Shown piece after piece: positions 23,120-36,368 of a stretch of 64,000 bases of DNA. The notes below the pieces were generated by a model. It was given only the letters and a program-made list of their open reading frames with translations. It searched no databases and was not told the origin of the DNA. The first letter of the stretch is position 1, and each line of letters starts with the position of its first letter. The translations under genes and the position numbers were made by a program. Source of the stretch: Dryas octopetala (Eukaryota > Streptophyta > Magnoliopsida > Rosales > Rosaceae); the NCBI GenBank assembly GCA_963921425.1, contig OY992833.1:24910698-24974697 (forward strand), in the 5' to 3' direction.

Positions 23120-26100
23120 TTCTCGTGATTTTGTTTCTCTTAATTAACTTAATTGCTACCTTGGGTATTATAGGCAATTAATTAAGCAAGTCTCAGTTCT
23201 GACCTAGCTTGTTAATTACTTGATTCATTAATCAATTCTTCATCCTTCTATTATTGCCTTAATTTATTCTAATTATTCATCTAGCTAGCTATCCCACAAA
23301 TTAGTTTATTAAGTAGAAACATGTCAGCTACGCGTATTCTTTTAAAATTTCGGCAAGCAAGAAAAGTGCACGGGCGAGACAACAATGTCAAAACAGACGT
23401 ACACCAACATTGACAACATACGAAAGGAGCATTATATCAGACAGGTTTTCCGTAGGTTGGAGTCCGAGTCACCAACTCGCATATTCCCAGGTTTATGGTC
23501 ATCATCGTAGTAGTTTCTTATTTTTGGATCGATAAAGAGTTGTCGTTGAGTGACAATCCGTTTGTGATATATGTGCCGTACATGTGGTGGGATAATGATA
23601 TAAATTAAGGACAATTAATATTTCTATTTAAAGACACAAGGCTGATGATTAATATAGACCATATACGCAATTAATTATTTTGGTAATTAGCTAGGTTTAG
23701 GACTATGAGAATGAGTAACGGCCGGGTGATGGCAGTTACTAGTTTCCATGTCCTTCACATATATATACTAGTACCTAATTCAGTCTTTTTTTGGCCAGGA
23801 GTAACTAATTCATTCAACGTCCAATCTTAACACTGAATTGGAAGTTACAAGTTGTGTACATAGATGTTTGCAAGATGGCTAAGAAAATTGGAGGTCAAAC
23901 GACTCAACCTAATAATAGCTGATATTCTTAATTACCAAAAAAATAAAAATAAAGATATTGAGATATATATATTCTATTGATCGCGAGGTATACCTCAATT
24001 TATTTATGTTGAGGTATGACTTTATTGGGGCCCACATAAGTTGTTTTGTGTCGATCCGAATCATTCGCAAAGATCATCTTCATTGATAGATCATTCTTGC
24101 AAAAAATTAGTCAAATCGGAAATCATTTGCCTATCTAATTTTGATAAAACAAATGGACGGTTTCATCAAAAATATTTTGATTCGTCCATTTATTATTTGA
24201 TCAAAGTTAGATAGGCAAATGATTTCCGATTTGGCTAATTTTTTGCAAGGACGATTTATCAATAGAGATGTAAAAAATAAACGGTTTGGATTAACACAAA
24301 ACAACTCGTGTAGGCCCTAATAAGGTATACCTCAACATAAATAAGTTGATGTATACCTCAATAGAAGAAGTCTGTATATATATATATATATAAATAAAAT
24401 GAGAAAAGGAGAGATAGAGAGGGGGGGGGGGGGGGGAGCTAAAGAATCGACTGACATGAATGTCATGCAGAGAGCTAGAGATAGAGTACAATCCAAATTT
24501 AATTAGTGATTATTGAAGCATTAGCATATTAATTATGTTCAGTTTTTATTAAATGTCGATGTCAACAGAATTACTGAGAATTTGAACATACGAGAGTTGA
24601 GGATGACATGGGCCTATATTGTATATTTTCAAATTCTCGGTTGTGAAAAAGTCATGCCAAATATCGATCACGACGGTTTGGCTCTGAATCTCGAAAGCGA
24701 ACTTGAGACTAATTAATTAAGAACTATTATTTTATCAAGCATTATTGCAATGATTACCAATAATATTCGATGAAAATTAAACCCTAACTTGTTGAGTTGT
24801 TGAGATAAGAAAGAAATGTAAACCACTTGAACAAAAAAGAATTGAAATCTTCAGTTGTGAAGTACGTGGGAAATAACGCCTTAAGCCTTGTTTGACTTTT
24901 GGAATGTGAAATCGAGTTTCGCATTTCATTCAGTATTTGACTACTAGTTAAAGATAAGATAACAAAATTTAGTCCAATTATATAATTTTTATATTTTTTT
25001 TAAGTTTTTAGACATAATTAACTCAGAAAGTACATGAGGTTAGGTTAAACCCACACTATTTTCTCTTTTGATGTAGACCTATTTTTAATATCGCCACGTA
25101 TGATTATTTTAATATTTATTTATATGCTAATTTATCCCTGAATTATTAAATGTTAAAATTTGATTTTGAATTATTAATTTTCATATTTTAAGCATTGAGT
25201 AATTATGATGATCATTATACAGTTTTCACTTTTGGTTTACATTTTGAATTATTAATGGGTTGCCATTTTCATTTTGGAATATATGGTACGTGATTTCCCT
25301 ACAGCCTTACTTGGATATCGACTCAACGTTTTTGTATCACAAAACTTCTCAAAAAAGGTAAGTATATAGTGGTCTGCAAGTGTATCCTGCAGTATATATA
25401 TGAAAACTTTTCCTACAAATATCCAAGAATTGACAAAAGATCTTAGTTCCTTTCATGTCTACAACCTTTGTTTAATAGCTAAAGTCCTCGAAATACCAGT
25501 TCTTCTTCTCCTAATCGATCCCCTTAGATCTTCCTCACTTCTCCTCATCCACCCCGTTTTGGAGACATAGGTACATTAACTCTATTCTTTGCTTTTAATT
25601 TTTTTCTTAAATTTTTGCTCTGATCATTGCATGGCGGTCGCCTAAATTAAACCTCCACATGTAAATTTGGTATATTTGTGTGTTATTTTTAACAGTCCCT
25701 ACGTTAAGGAATTAATTTGGATTAATGATCGAGTACTTATCTGATCTTGGAAAAGTTCATAAGAATATGATATAAAAGTTCACAATTAATGGCATCTCTG
25801 TGCCTTCTATGCAAGATGAACTGATCGAACAAGCATTACTTCTCAATATTGGTGCATTTTTTTGTTTTTTCAGATAAATAAATAGTAGCATTAGACTAGA
25901 TGAGAATTACATATACAAGGGGAATTGCCCTGAAAGAATACAAAGCTCTCCACAGGTTTACCCAAATCGATCGCAAGCCCGATCGAGGACACCAAATTAA
26001 GCATAGTCCAATTAAGCTAATGCAAGCAAGACATATAAATTAAAGAGAAACCACCATGTGAGAAGTATAATCGACACGCAGCTCCGTGCAAGCTTCGATC

Positions 26101-26240
26101 ACCAAAAGTAAAAAAGATGGAGCCCTACACAAATTAGCATATTGAGAAGCAAGCACATGCATTATGCAATCTGTCAAACAAGCACTGTTTTCTTACACCA
26201 GTTTTGGCTGCAACTCTCAAAGTACACAAGATCCCATATC
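23120..26240. other. Spacer between HAK copies A and B
   Basis: The left part (to about 23.8 kb) is 5' flank of copy A and shares a block with the 5' flanks of B and D (GGCAGTTACTAGTTTCC at 23730). It also has an inverted-repeat element (23974-24364) and a 16-G run at 24421. The right end (26100-26240) is 3' flank of copy B. No gene seen between. Confidence 0.6.
23974..24364. repeat. Foldback element, about 390 bp
   Basis: The left arm begins CTATTGATCGCGAGGTATACC and the right arm ends GTATACCTCAATAG. The arms pair over most of their length, including AAATCGGAAATCATTTGCC against GGCAAATGATTTCCGATTT around the centre. No clear target duplication; class unknown. Confidence 0.7.
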
Positions 26241-29200
26241 TCAAATCTCATAGGTCATTCCAACCCTGAGAAGCCTACTCCTTGGAATTTCCATAACCTT
26301 CTCACTCTGCCTAAAGTTCTTCCTCATGAAACTGTAGGCATAGTTGACAACTATCTTCTTGAACCATGACGATTTCTTTTTTGCCACAACTTCTGTCTCT
26401 CCCAGCAGATACACTATGCCTTTCTCCATAGCCGTCTGCACAAACTGCGTTTCCTCCTCAGCTCCTCCAATTGGCGCAGACACAATCCTGCTAGAGCAGG
26501 AATTCACTGACCTTGCACCATGGAATGACTGAATGGACCCTGATGATGAAATGCGAGCTGCAGCTGGGTTATCTTCTTGCACTGCAGATTCCACTGCTTC
26601 CTCCCCCACTGTCTTCTCTGTCGTTTCACCTTCAATTATCAAGTGCTCGTTGCGGATGAACTCCTTCAAATTCTCAACCAGCTGGTTCTCAAACTCTTTT
26701 GGCTCCTCAATAATGTCGTTGTAACCATACCTCACCACGCAACGGAACATTCTGTACTCTCTTGGCTCCAACTGCCGAAACAGAAACCTTTCCTCCAACA
26801 AAACCTTGCTGATGGGGATGGACTTGACTGACACAATCACTAAAACAGAGTGGATGGAGGGTATGTTGGCAATGAAGTGAGAAAATATAGGAGGGACTCC
26901 CTGCACAAGCTCAGAATACAGAAGCCCAATTCCTGGCACTCGGTTTATATTAGGGTCAGAGGCCAATTTCCTCAAGTACTCACTAGAAACCTTATTGTTA
27001 AGCTCAAACATGTATCTCTGCTTGTGAACATAGTGCCAAATCCCCATGATTGCCATGAGCACAGAGGCAAAAACCAGAGGAAGGAAACCGCCTTGAATGA
27101 ACTTGTACAAGACCGAAGAGGCATAGAGCAGCTCCATTGAAATGAAGACCACAAAGAAGAGAGCAATCAACCATATGCTGGTCTTCCATATGACCAACAT
27201 TATGAGGGTGAGCAAACATGTGGTGATGAGCATTACACTGACCACCGCAATCCCATATGCGTTGCCAATCTTGTCTGTGGTCTTGAAGGCCGCAGTGACT
27301 ATGACGCAGGCAATCATAAGCAAGTAGTTGATCTCGGGTATGTACACCTGGCCCTCGTACTTGGCAGACGTATGAACAACCTTGACTCTTGGGAAACAGC
27401 CAAGACTGAGGGACTGAGTGATAATTGAGAATGTCCCAGATATCATAGCTTGGCTGGCAATAATGGCAGCAGCTACGGCCACAACGAAGGTTGGCCAGTA
27501 CAAAGGTTCTGCATTAATAGTTCAATCAGTAAACCCTAAACCCTAACCGCAATTAACTAAGAGAATAACGTAGTGATTAATTGTTGAATCAGTCAATTTT
27601 GTGATATGCATGGTGGTGGTGACTGGTGGGTGTGAGAATTGAGAACTCACTTGGTATTGAATCGTAGAATGTTTCTTCCACGTGACCTGGGAACTTGGTG
27701 AGGTATGCCGCTTGCCCAGCATATGCCATTATTAATGCGGGAAATGTGATGAAAGAGAAACTGATCTGAATTGAGGTCAATGCTTTAATATAGTACAATT
27801 AATTAATGTTGATGGTATGGAGTCAACTCAATATAAAAAATAATAATAATAATAATTTCTCAAGTTACACGGTTACCTGTCTATATAATAATATAAATAG
27901 GGTATTAATTTGCAAGTTACTTACTTGGATTGCTTTGACATTGAAGTGACCCAGATCAGCAAACATGGCCTCCGCCCCTGTTTTATATTGTATGCCACTA
28001 GTTAATTAATGGATATATATAATATATTCACAAGGAGAGATATAAATACATAAATAAATATAAATGTGTATATATTTAATTACCAGTAATGCATAGAAAT
28101 ACTCCCCCAAGGGAAACCCATCCTTGTTTTCCATTTCTTTTGAAGTAATCAATTATGTATTTTGGATTAAGGGCACGCAATACACCAACGTCATATTTGA
28201 ACAAGTTGAAAAGACCAATGCCACCGATGAACAAGAACCACACCAAGATAATAGGCGCAAAGGTGAAGCCCACTTTATCAGTTCCAAATCGTTGAGCAGA
28301 GAAGATAAGGATCAAGATTGCTATAGAAATCCCCACAACAGCATCTGGAATATAAACATTAATGTCACTCAATTAATATTGTTAACAAATTAAGTTTCAC
28401 TAAAAAGTAAAAACCAATTAATATACATACAAGATATGGTAGAAATTAATTAAATATATATATATATGTTACCTTTGCCTAACGACTTGATCCCACTCAC
28501 CGCAGAAAGGACTGCACGCAAAACTTTTGTTAATTTTTGGGGAAAACATATATAATTAAGTGTACAAATTCCCTAATTATATGTTTAATAAATTATAATA
28601 AGAACAACGTTAGTTAGACCATCTTTATAAACATTATTGTAGATTCAATAATTAAAGTCGGTCCAAATAACTTTATTAATTGATATATATACACTACAAT
28701 AATTGCACTAAATAAAAGTATTCAATTATTGATTACCTGAAATGCATGGAGTAAGAACCCCATCTCCAATTACCATGGAAGTTCCCATGATGGTGACAAG
28801 GAAAAGTAGATACTTGGCAATCTTACTATTCTCCAGCTTCTTTTTGATGGTTTGGGCCCGTTTCAACTCCTGGGATGGTATTTCCAGTTTGTAGTTGGAG
28901 AGCTCTCTGTCTTCTGGCTGGTTGTTCGGAATTAAGCTCACCTTCGCATACCGGCATATCAAAGAGTATAGTGCAAATGTTCCACCTACAAATAATTAAT
29001 ATGGTATTACAATTAATTACAAGTCAGCTAATTAAGAGAATTAATAAATGAACAAAACTTGATTCATATAAATATTCTCTTGCATGTATAGGTACGTACC
29101 ATCACCATTATCATTGGCCCACAAGACGATGAGGACGTACTTAAGCATGGGAATGAGTACTAAGGTATAGATGATGAGAGACAAGACCCCAAGAATGTCA

Positions 29201-29614
29201 TCATTGTGTACAATTTCTTTGGTGAATGTGCTCTCAAACACATACAGTGGAGACGTCCCTATGTCCCCATACACCACCCCCATGCTCTGAAATGCCAAAC
29301 TTAGCGTTCTCTTCCAATTTATCTGGAACACCAAATAATTAATTAAATCGATCTTCAATTAGTATGTATATGTATATATACATATATATTAGAAAAAAAA
29401 AAACAAAGGCCACATATATTTGATGGTAGACCTGTGAGGCATGTTTATGAGTCATGGAAACTCTTCCGGCCTCCAAATTGAGGGAGTCTACGCGGGCCAG
29501 CTTCGCCCATGAAACCTTTCTCTCCTTCAGCTCCTGCGGCTGGTTATTCTTATTTGTTTCTTTCTCTTCTTCTGTCTCTGCTCCCCTTGTGCTCATCATC
29601 ACATTCTCTGCCAT
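26241..29614 (-). CDS. HAK5-like high-affinity K+ transporter, copy B
   Basis: Eight exons on the minus strand: 29614-29432, 29322-29100, 28985-28737, 28511-28473, 28344-28084, 27977-27925, 27765-27651 and 27508-26241, all GT..AG and in frame, 796 residues. It is a KUP/HAK/KT family H+-coupled K+ symporter; the closest type is cluster I (HAK5), the root plasma-membrane uptake system induced by low K+. Visible marks: [11 protein letters not shown] (residues about 79-88), [28 protein letters not shown], the [12 protein letters not shown] segment, [10 protein letters not shown], and YWPTF opening the long last exon. About 12 membrane helices lie in the first 500 residues, followed by a cytosolic C-terminal domain ([20 protein letters not shown]) ending [10 protein letters not shown]. 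It is the best-preserved reference copy for this array. Confidence 0.95.
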
Positions 29615-32600
29615 CCCTTTTTTCGATCTCTAGCTTCTTCTTGTTTTTGTTTCTCTGTAAATGAATAGTCATGCCATGGATTTTATAGGCAATTAAACAA
29701 CCTCTCAGTTCTGACTTTGTTACTAAATTAATTGATTCTTTATTCATCTATCTATCTACAACTTCATTTATAGAAACGTGTCAGTGACGTGTTTTTTTTT
29801 TTAAATTTGGCAAAAAAGTAAATTGCAGGCGCAAGAGAACATTGTCAAACAGATCATGTAATATTCAATAAAGGTAAGCATGTTCTGATATATGGGTTGT
29901 TGGAGTGTCACTAACTTGCATAGATATTCCCATATATAAAAATCTTTCTAGTGGCAATCGACTGTTTGTCATCTGCCGTACATGATGGGATTATGATATA
30001 AAATTAATTAATTTCCTAATGGATAATGTGCAATTTCTTAGGTAGCTAAGAGCCTAAGATTAGTGCTATGAAATGACAAGGGCAGTTACTAGTTTCCTTC
30101 ACAAACTAATAAAGTGCTACATATATACATGCTACCGGATATGTATAAAAATGGCTAAGAAATTAAATTGGAAGTATCACCACTCAACGTAATAATTATA
30201 GTAACTCAAGACCCTACTCCTCACTCAAGTACATGTTGGGTTGCACGCGCTCCGACAATACTATTTATAGCGATTCAATACTTTATTCAAAAGTGTTAAT
30301 TGAAATTAACTTTTGAATTTCCAAATCTTAGGTAAGTGTACTTTATATATATAGATTAATCCAACGCATGTATTATTTAAAATTATTAACATAATTTATT
30401 TTTTGTTAGATTAGAGAGAATCGAATTCTTAACTTAATTAACCTAATATAACGTAACTTTTATCCCAACTGACATCACCACTTGTACTAACTCCAACAGC
30501 AAAATTATTAACATGTTAATATTATAATACTAATCAAATGAGAGTTGAGGATGCATGACATGGGCATATTATATTCTAGGTTCTGAAAAAATCATCCGAT
30601 GTATAGATGGGTTGGCTCTGAATCTTGAAAGCGTTCGAACTTCAAGTCTTTGAAAGTACGGAATATTATTTTATCAAACATTATTGCACTGATTACCTAT
30701 TATACTATTTATTTGGTGATAATGTGAAGCCAAAACGTCTTAAAGTAAACCACTTGAGAAAAAGAAATATATATAGAAGAAAGTTGAAATCTTCAGTTCA
30801 CAGAACGGGGGGAGGTAACACGTACCTTAAACCTTGTTTGACACTAGGGATTGGGAAATGAGTTTCGGATTTGTTTTACTTGTAAAACAGCATTAAATTT
30901 GTGAATTTCTTGTTTTAAATTTGTAGAATATTCAAATTTGTAAAACAGCATTATAAAGAGAAATAATACTAACTCAATTAATAAATTTACAATTTAATAA
31001 TTAAATTGAAAAACCAATGTAATCAATTACTTATTGAAGCTTTTGTCAGTGGTCATACTTAATTGACACCTTCTTTTTTATAGTGCAGTATCATATTTTT
31101 AACTTTTCTAAATCATATTCAATTGTTAATGTCAGTGGCCCACAAATTAAAGGCACCTATAAGTTGTAACAGGTTGATCGATGTTTAAACTATAATTCCT
31201 CACATTGTCTTGCGTTGTTTCGTTTTCTATTAAGCAACACATTATTAATATATAGGAAAGGTGGCTTAAATTAATAAATGACCACATAAAACAATAAATG
31301 AAAAATGAATGTGTAACATATATATATAATTACTTGAATGTCATTATTAATTTACTCCACCATTGTGAATTCATAGAAATATTGTAAAATGACGTACGTT
31401 TGGATATAATCACAAAAATACACGGTTTGTCTTTGGTGCTTTTTGTTTTTTAATAGTGTCTTGTCTTTAGTGCGTATGTGGTTCTACTTAATACCAAATT
31501 ATATATTAGCTATAGCCTTGAATAATTGAACAAATAAATTTGACTTTGCGTAATGATTTTTGTTCATTTTGGGCAATTATTAGTTTTTGACTTTTTCCAT
31601 CAATTCCCAATAATTGTGTTAATTTTTCTCCACCGGGGCCCAACATTAAAGTTGACTTCTAAGCCCAACAATAAAGGTCTAATAAAAATAAAGAAATCTA
31701 ACAAGTACCGACACACACCTAAATAAAATGATGTGATCAGTGTTGGGCCCCGATGCTAGATTATTCTCACAAGAGGAATGATAGATTCTTCTCACACCAA
31801 AAAAAAAAAAAAAAAAAAAAGAAATGCTAGATATTATGTGATAAAATAGCATTGACCCTTGGATTTTCAGTTTTAATTAATACTGCAAAGGGTTTATTTC
31901 ATATTTAGTACTTAAATTTTGACCCTTGTCTTAATGTGGTACTTAAACTTTTATTTGTCCCAATTGAGTACCTAAACTTTTATTTTGTGTCTAATAGGTA
32001 CCAAAATGAATTTTTGTTAAAATTGTCAATAAAAGGGGCAATATAGTCAAAGTATATTTTAATTATTTTCTTTATATGTTTAAAATTATTAAAAAAAACA
32101 CACAACAAACAAAAAAAATTAAAAATTAAAATTAAAAAATAAATTTTTTGAAGTGACTATATTGCCCCTAACTTTTGTTGATAATTTTAACAGAAATTCA
32201 TTTTGGTACCTATTAGACACAAAATAAAAGTTTAGGTACTCAATTGGGACAAATAAAAGTTTAGGTACCACATTAAGACAATGATCAAAGTTCAGGTACT
32301 AAACATGAAAAAAAACCCTACTGCAAATATGTCTGCTTCAATTGTCAAATGACAAATAAAAGTGAATATCATGCTCTTCAATTCGTCCAAAAAAAAAGTG
32401 AATACCTAGCTTGTTCAGAAAAAGCCCTATTGATGAGATTTTGAGAACTTTAGACTTAAATATGAGTTTTTTTATTAATCAATAATTTTCGTTTATGATT
32501 TAAGTCAGGACCTCATCCTATAAGGAAGGAGTGATGAGAGGGACTTACCTGTCAGGGATACCAGCTGTGGTATCTATCTTTCTCTATCTCTTTTTTTTTT

Positions 32601-33376
32601 TTTTTTTCTTTCTCTCCTCTTCTTCTTTCTTTTTCTCTCTATCGTTACACAAGCTTGTCTCTATCACAGGGGTATGTAAGTTATTCTCAAAGAGTGATTA
32701 AATGTCACTAAATCAAATGATGATTAAAATTTGGTAATTCATTTAATTTTGTAAATATTTTGAACGGTGTCAGTTAACTAATCATCAATTCAAGTCAAGT
32801 CGCTGCAAAACTTTCTAATCTTATAGGAAACTACATACATGGTGGTATCAAAAAATAAGCATTATATATGCATATGTAAACGAGCACTTCGAACCCCATG
32901 TTGTCTGATGCTTGTTGCAATCTTTTTTTCTTTTTCTTTTTTTTTTTCAAATTGGAGAGAATTTAATTTTAGATCTATTTTATTCTTAATCCTAACTCAT
33001 TACCCACTCACCATCCACATTAACTCCAAAGGTTTATGCCTATGGCTAACTTATGCGTAAAGGATATTGTAATTTTGTTTAAGAAAATAGTGCCTCTTTT
33101 TTCCGGTTTAATTTTAATTTATAATTGATGCTGGAGGCTTGGAGCTAGCTGTATACAAATTAACATATTGAGAATTGCACATTGATATAAATGAATCAAA
33201 CAGGTTTGGCTCCAAGTGGCAAAGTAATAAGTACTATAGGACCTAGCATTTGTAGCCTGAACTGGACCTTCAGATATATAAACACGTCAAAGAATTTTTT
33301 TTTGGTTATTTAAACCTAATAGCAGTAATCAATTAATAAGACAAATTAAAACATGAATAAATATGGTTCGCCATAA
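29615..33376. other. Spacer between HAK copies B and C
   Basis: The left part is the promoter region of copy B, including the block GGCAGTTACTAGTTTCC near 30083 shared with A and D. A MULE-type MITE sits at 31890-32318, a 20-odd-base poly-A run at 31799 and a pyrimidine tract at 32576-32640. No gene found. Confidence 0.6.
31890..32318. mobile_element. MULE-type MITE (429 bp)
   Basis: The left end GGGTTTATTTCATATTTAG is the approximate inverse of the right end CTAAACATGAAAAAAAACCC, and the arms pair throughout (TTAATGTGGTACTTAAAC against GTTTAGGTACCACATTAA). A perfect 9-bp duplication TACTGCAAA flanks it (31881-31889 and 32319-32327). Non-coding. Confidence 0.88.
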
Positions 33377-36368
33377 TTAGATCTCGTAGGTCATTCCAAC
33401 CCTGACAAGCTTGGTGCGTGGAATTTCCATGACCTTGTCACTCTGCCTGAAGTTCTTCCTCACGAAGTCGTAAATGTAGTTGACGATAAGCTTCTTGAAC
33501 CACGACGACTTCTCTTCCGCCACCACTTGCTTCTCTCCCAACATATACACTATGCTCTTCTCCATCGCCTCCTGCACAAACTGTATTTCCTCTTCTGCCC
33601 TTTTGTCCAACGACGACTCGGAATCGGTCGTTTGCGACAAGTGCTTGAAGCGGATGTACTCCTTGAGCTGCTCGACCAACTGTTGCTCGAACTCCCTGGG
33701 GCCCCCGATGACGTCATTGTAACCGTACCTGACGACGCAGCGGAACATCCGGTACTCCCGCGGCTCCAACTGGCGAAACAGAAACCTCTCCTCCAACAAA
33801 ACCTTGCTGACGGGGAGGGGCTTGATGGTGACAACTACGACGACCGAATGGACGGAGGGGATGTTGTGGACGAAGTGAGAGAAGATGGGGGGGATTCCCT
33901 GCACGAGCTCGGAGTACAAAAGGCCGATTCCGGGGGTTCTGTGGATGTCGGGGTTGGAGGCCAAATCCTTCATGTACTCGTTGGAAACCTTGTGGTTGAG
34001 CTCGTAGAGGTAGCTCTGCTTGTGCACGTAGTGCCAGACTGCCATGATGCCCATCAGCACCGCCGAGAAGAAGAGCGGGAAGTAACCGCCATCCACGAAT
34101 TTGAAGAGGACGGACGACAGGTAAAGGAAATCAATGAAGATGAAGACGATGAAGAAGATGGCGATTAGGATGATGTTGGTCTTCCATATGACGAGCATGA
34201 TGATAGTGACAAAGCACGTTGTTATGGCCATCACGGTCACCACCGCGATCCCGTACGCGTTGCCGATCATCGCCGTGTTCTTGAACGCGGCAGTGATGAT
34301 GACGCAGGCAACCATGAGGAGCCAGTTGATCTCAGGGATGTAGATTTGGCCCTCGTTCTTTGCGGAGGTGTGAACGACCTTCACTCTGGGGAAACACCCC
34401 ATGCTTAGGGACTGGGTGATGATCGAAAATGTCCCGGTGATCATTGCTTGGCTCGCGATAATGGCTGCCATCACGGCCACCACGAATGTTGGCCAGTATA
34501 AAGGCCCTGCACACGTACGTGTGTATATATATTATTTGGTGAACAAATTTAATAACTCTAACATCGTGAGATCGATTGAACTTGCCTGGGATTGAGGAGT
34601 AGAAAGTACTGGAAACCTGGTCTGGGTACTTGGTGAGGTATGCGGATTGTCCAAGATATGCAAAGAGTATTGAGGGAAATGTGCAACAAGTGAAACTGAT
34701 CTGCCACAACATAAGAATGCATATATGGTACGTGAAACTTTTGATTAGGACTACCATATGATATGTATTAGTATTACACTAGTACGTAGCCAAAACTCAA
34801 AAGACCGAGTATGCATGCATGGTTCAACATTAAGTATATTAATAGTATATATGAGTGTTTGAACAAAGAAAACTTAATGCATTTATAGTATGGAATCAAT
34901 TAATTACAATTATTAATTACTACTCACTTGGATTGCTCGGACATTGAAGTGACCCAGATCAGCAAACATGGCCTCCGTCCCTGGTTTAATATGTAATGTC
35001 ACAATTAAGTTAGTTAAATGGAAAGAATATGGGTAATTACATAATAATTAAAGAGTTAATTAATTACCAGTAATGCACATGACGACTCCCCCAAGGGAAA
35101 TCCAAGCTTGTTTTCTATTTCTGTGGAAGTAATATATGATGTACATTGGATTGAAAGCCTTCAATATGGTGACGTCATATTTGATTAAGTTGTAAAGACC
35201 GGTTAATCCGATAACCATGAACCACAGCAAAATCATAGGAGCAAAGGTGAATCCCACTTTATCAGTGCCAAATCGTTGAACAGAGAAGAGCAACACCAAG
35301 ATTGCCACAGAAATCCCCACAACAGCATCTAATCATCATCCTCATCAATTATCGCTCAATTAATGAATGTTAACAAAACTAAATTATTAATAAATTAACA
35401 GTGCATATATGTTCCTAGCTGCGATGATCTTATTTTATCGTAAAATATAATTAAACATAGTAATTAAATACCAGTGCCTAACTGCTCGATCCCGCTCACC
35501 GCAGAAAGGACTGCATGCAAACAAATAAAATATAATTATTATGTTATTAATCTGTCGATCTGACAGAAAAAACCAATTTAATAAATGAACATTAAAAGTG
35601 AAATGCATGGAGTAAATAATCAATGAATTACCTGAAATGCATGGAGTAAGAATCCCATCTCCAATGACCATGGAAGTTCCCATAATTGTGAAAAGGAAAA
35701 TGACAAACTGGGCAATTTTACTATTCTCGAGCTTTCGCTTCAAGGTTTCAGCCCGTTTCAACTCGCTGGACGGTTTTTCAAGTCTGTAATTGGATAACTC
35801 CATGTCTTCCGGCTGGTTATTTGGAAGTAAGCTCACCTTCGCATGGCGACATATCAATGAATACAATGCAAATGTTCCACCTTCACCATTGTCATTGGCC
35901 CATAAGACAATGAAGACATACTTAAGCAGAGGAACGAGCAGTATGGTATAGATGATGAGAGACATCACCCCAAGAATGTCTCCCTTTTCCTTAATACCGT
36001 TGGGGAAAGTGCTAGAGTACACATACAGTGGAGACGTCCCAATGTCCCCATAAATCACCCCTATGCTCTGAAATGCTAAACTTATTATCTTCTTCCAACT
36101 TACCTGCACAAACAAACAAAATTTCGTTATCCTACTATAAATTTATTAATTTAATTCCTGCATGCATTGCATGGTAATTGCTAAGTACGTAGACCTGTTG
36201 GCCGTCGTTATGCAATGTGGAGACTTTTCCGGCCTCAATATTGAGGGAGTCTACACGGCGCATTTCCTTCTTCTCCACTTTCTCTCCCATCTCTTTTTTT
36301 TTTTCTCTCCTTAGTTTCTCTGCTTGTTTTGTTTCTCTCGATTCAAGATGGTTGTCTTTTATCTTCAT
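33377..36368 (-). CDS. HAK5-like K+ transporter, copy C (divergent, one intron lost)
   Basis: Seven exons on the minus strand: 36368-36195, 36103-35632, 35510-35472, 35328-35068, 34980-34928, 34700-34586 and 34506-33377; 747 residues, or about 26 fewer if the Met at about 36290 is used. The family marks are intact: [50 protein letters not shown] and the ending [10 protein letters not shown]. The second exon equals exons 2 and 3 of the other copies joined exactly (472 nt against 223+249), so an intron has been lost precisely. The donor after exon 6 is GC, not GT (CCCAG|GCAAGT), with an otherwise ideal GC-AG consensus. The last exon is visibly richer in G+C than those of B and D. The protein differs from B and D at many sites, so this is an older paralog. 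Confidence 0.94.

Noticed and set aside
26850..27327. Plus-strand frames antisense to HAK copy B, repeated over copies A and D
   Set aside because: The same frames recur because the exon is duplicated; the sense strand codes a conserved transporter.
33527..34168. Long plus-strand open frame (213 codons) over the last exon of HAK copy C
   Set aside because: It is the antisense shadow of the G+C-rich HAK exon; acidic low-complexity product, no homology, no codon evidence.
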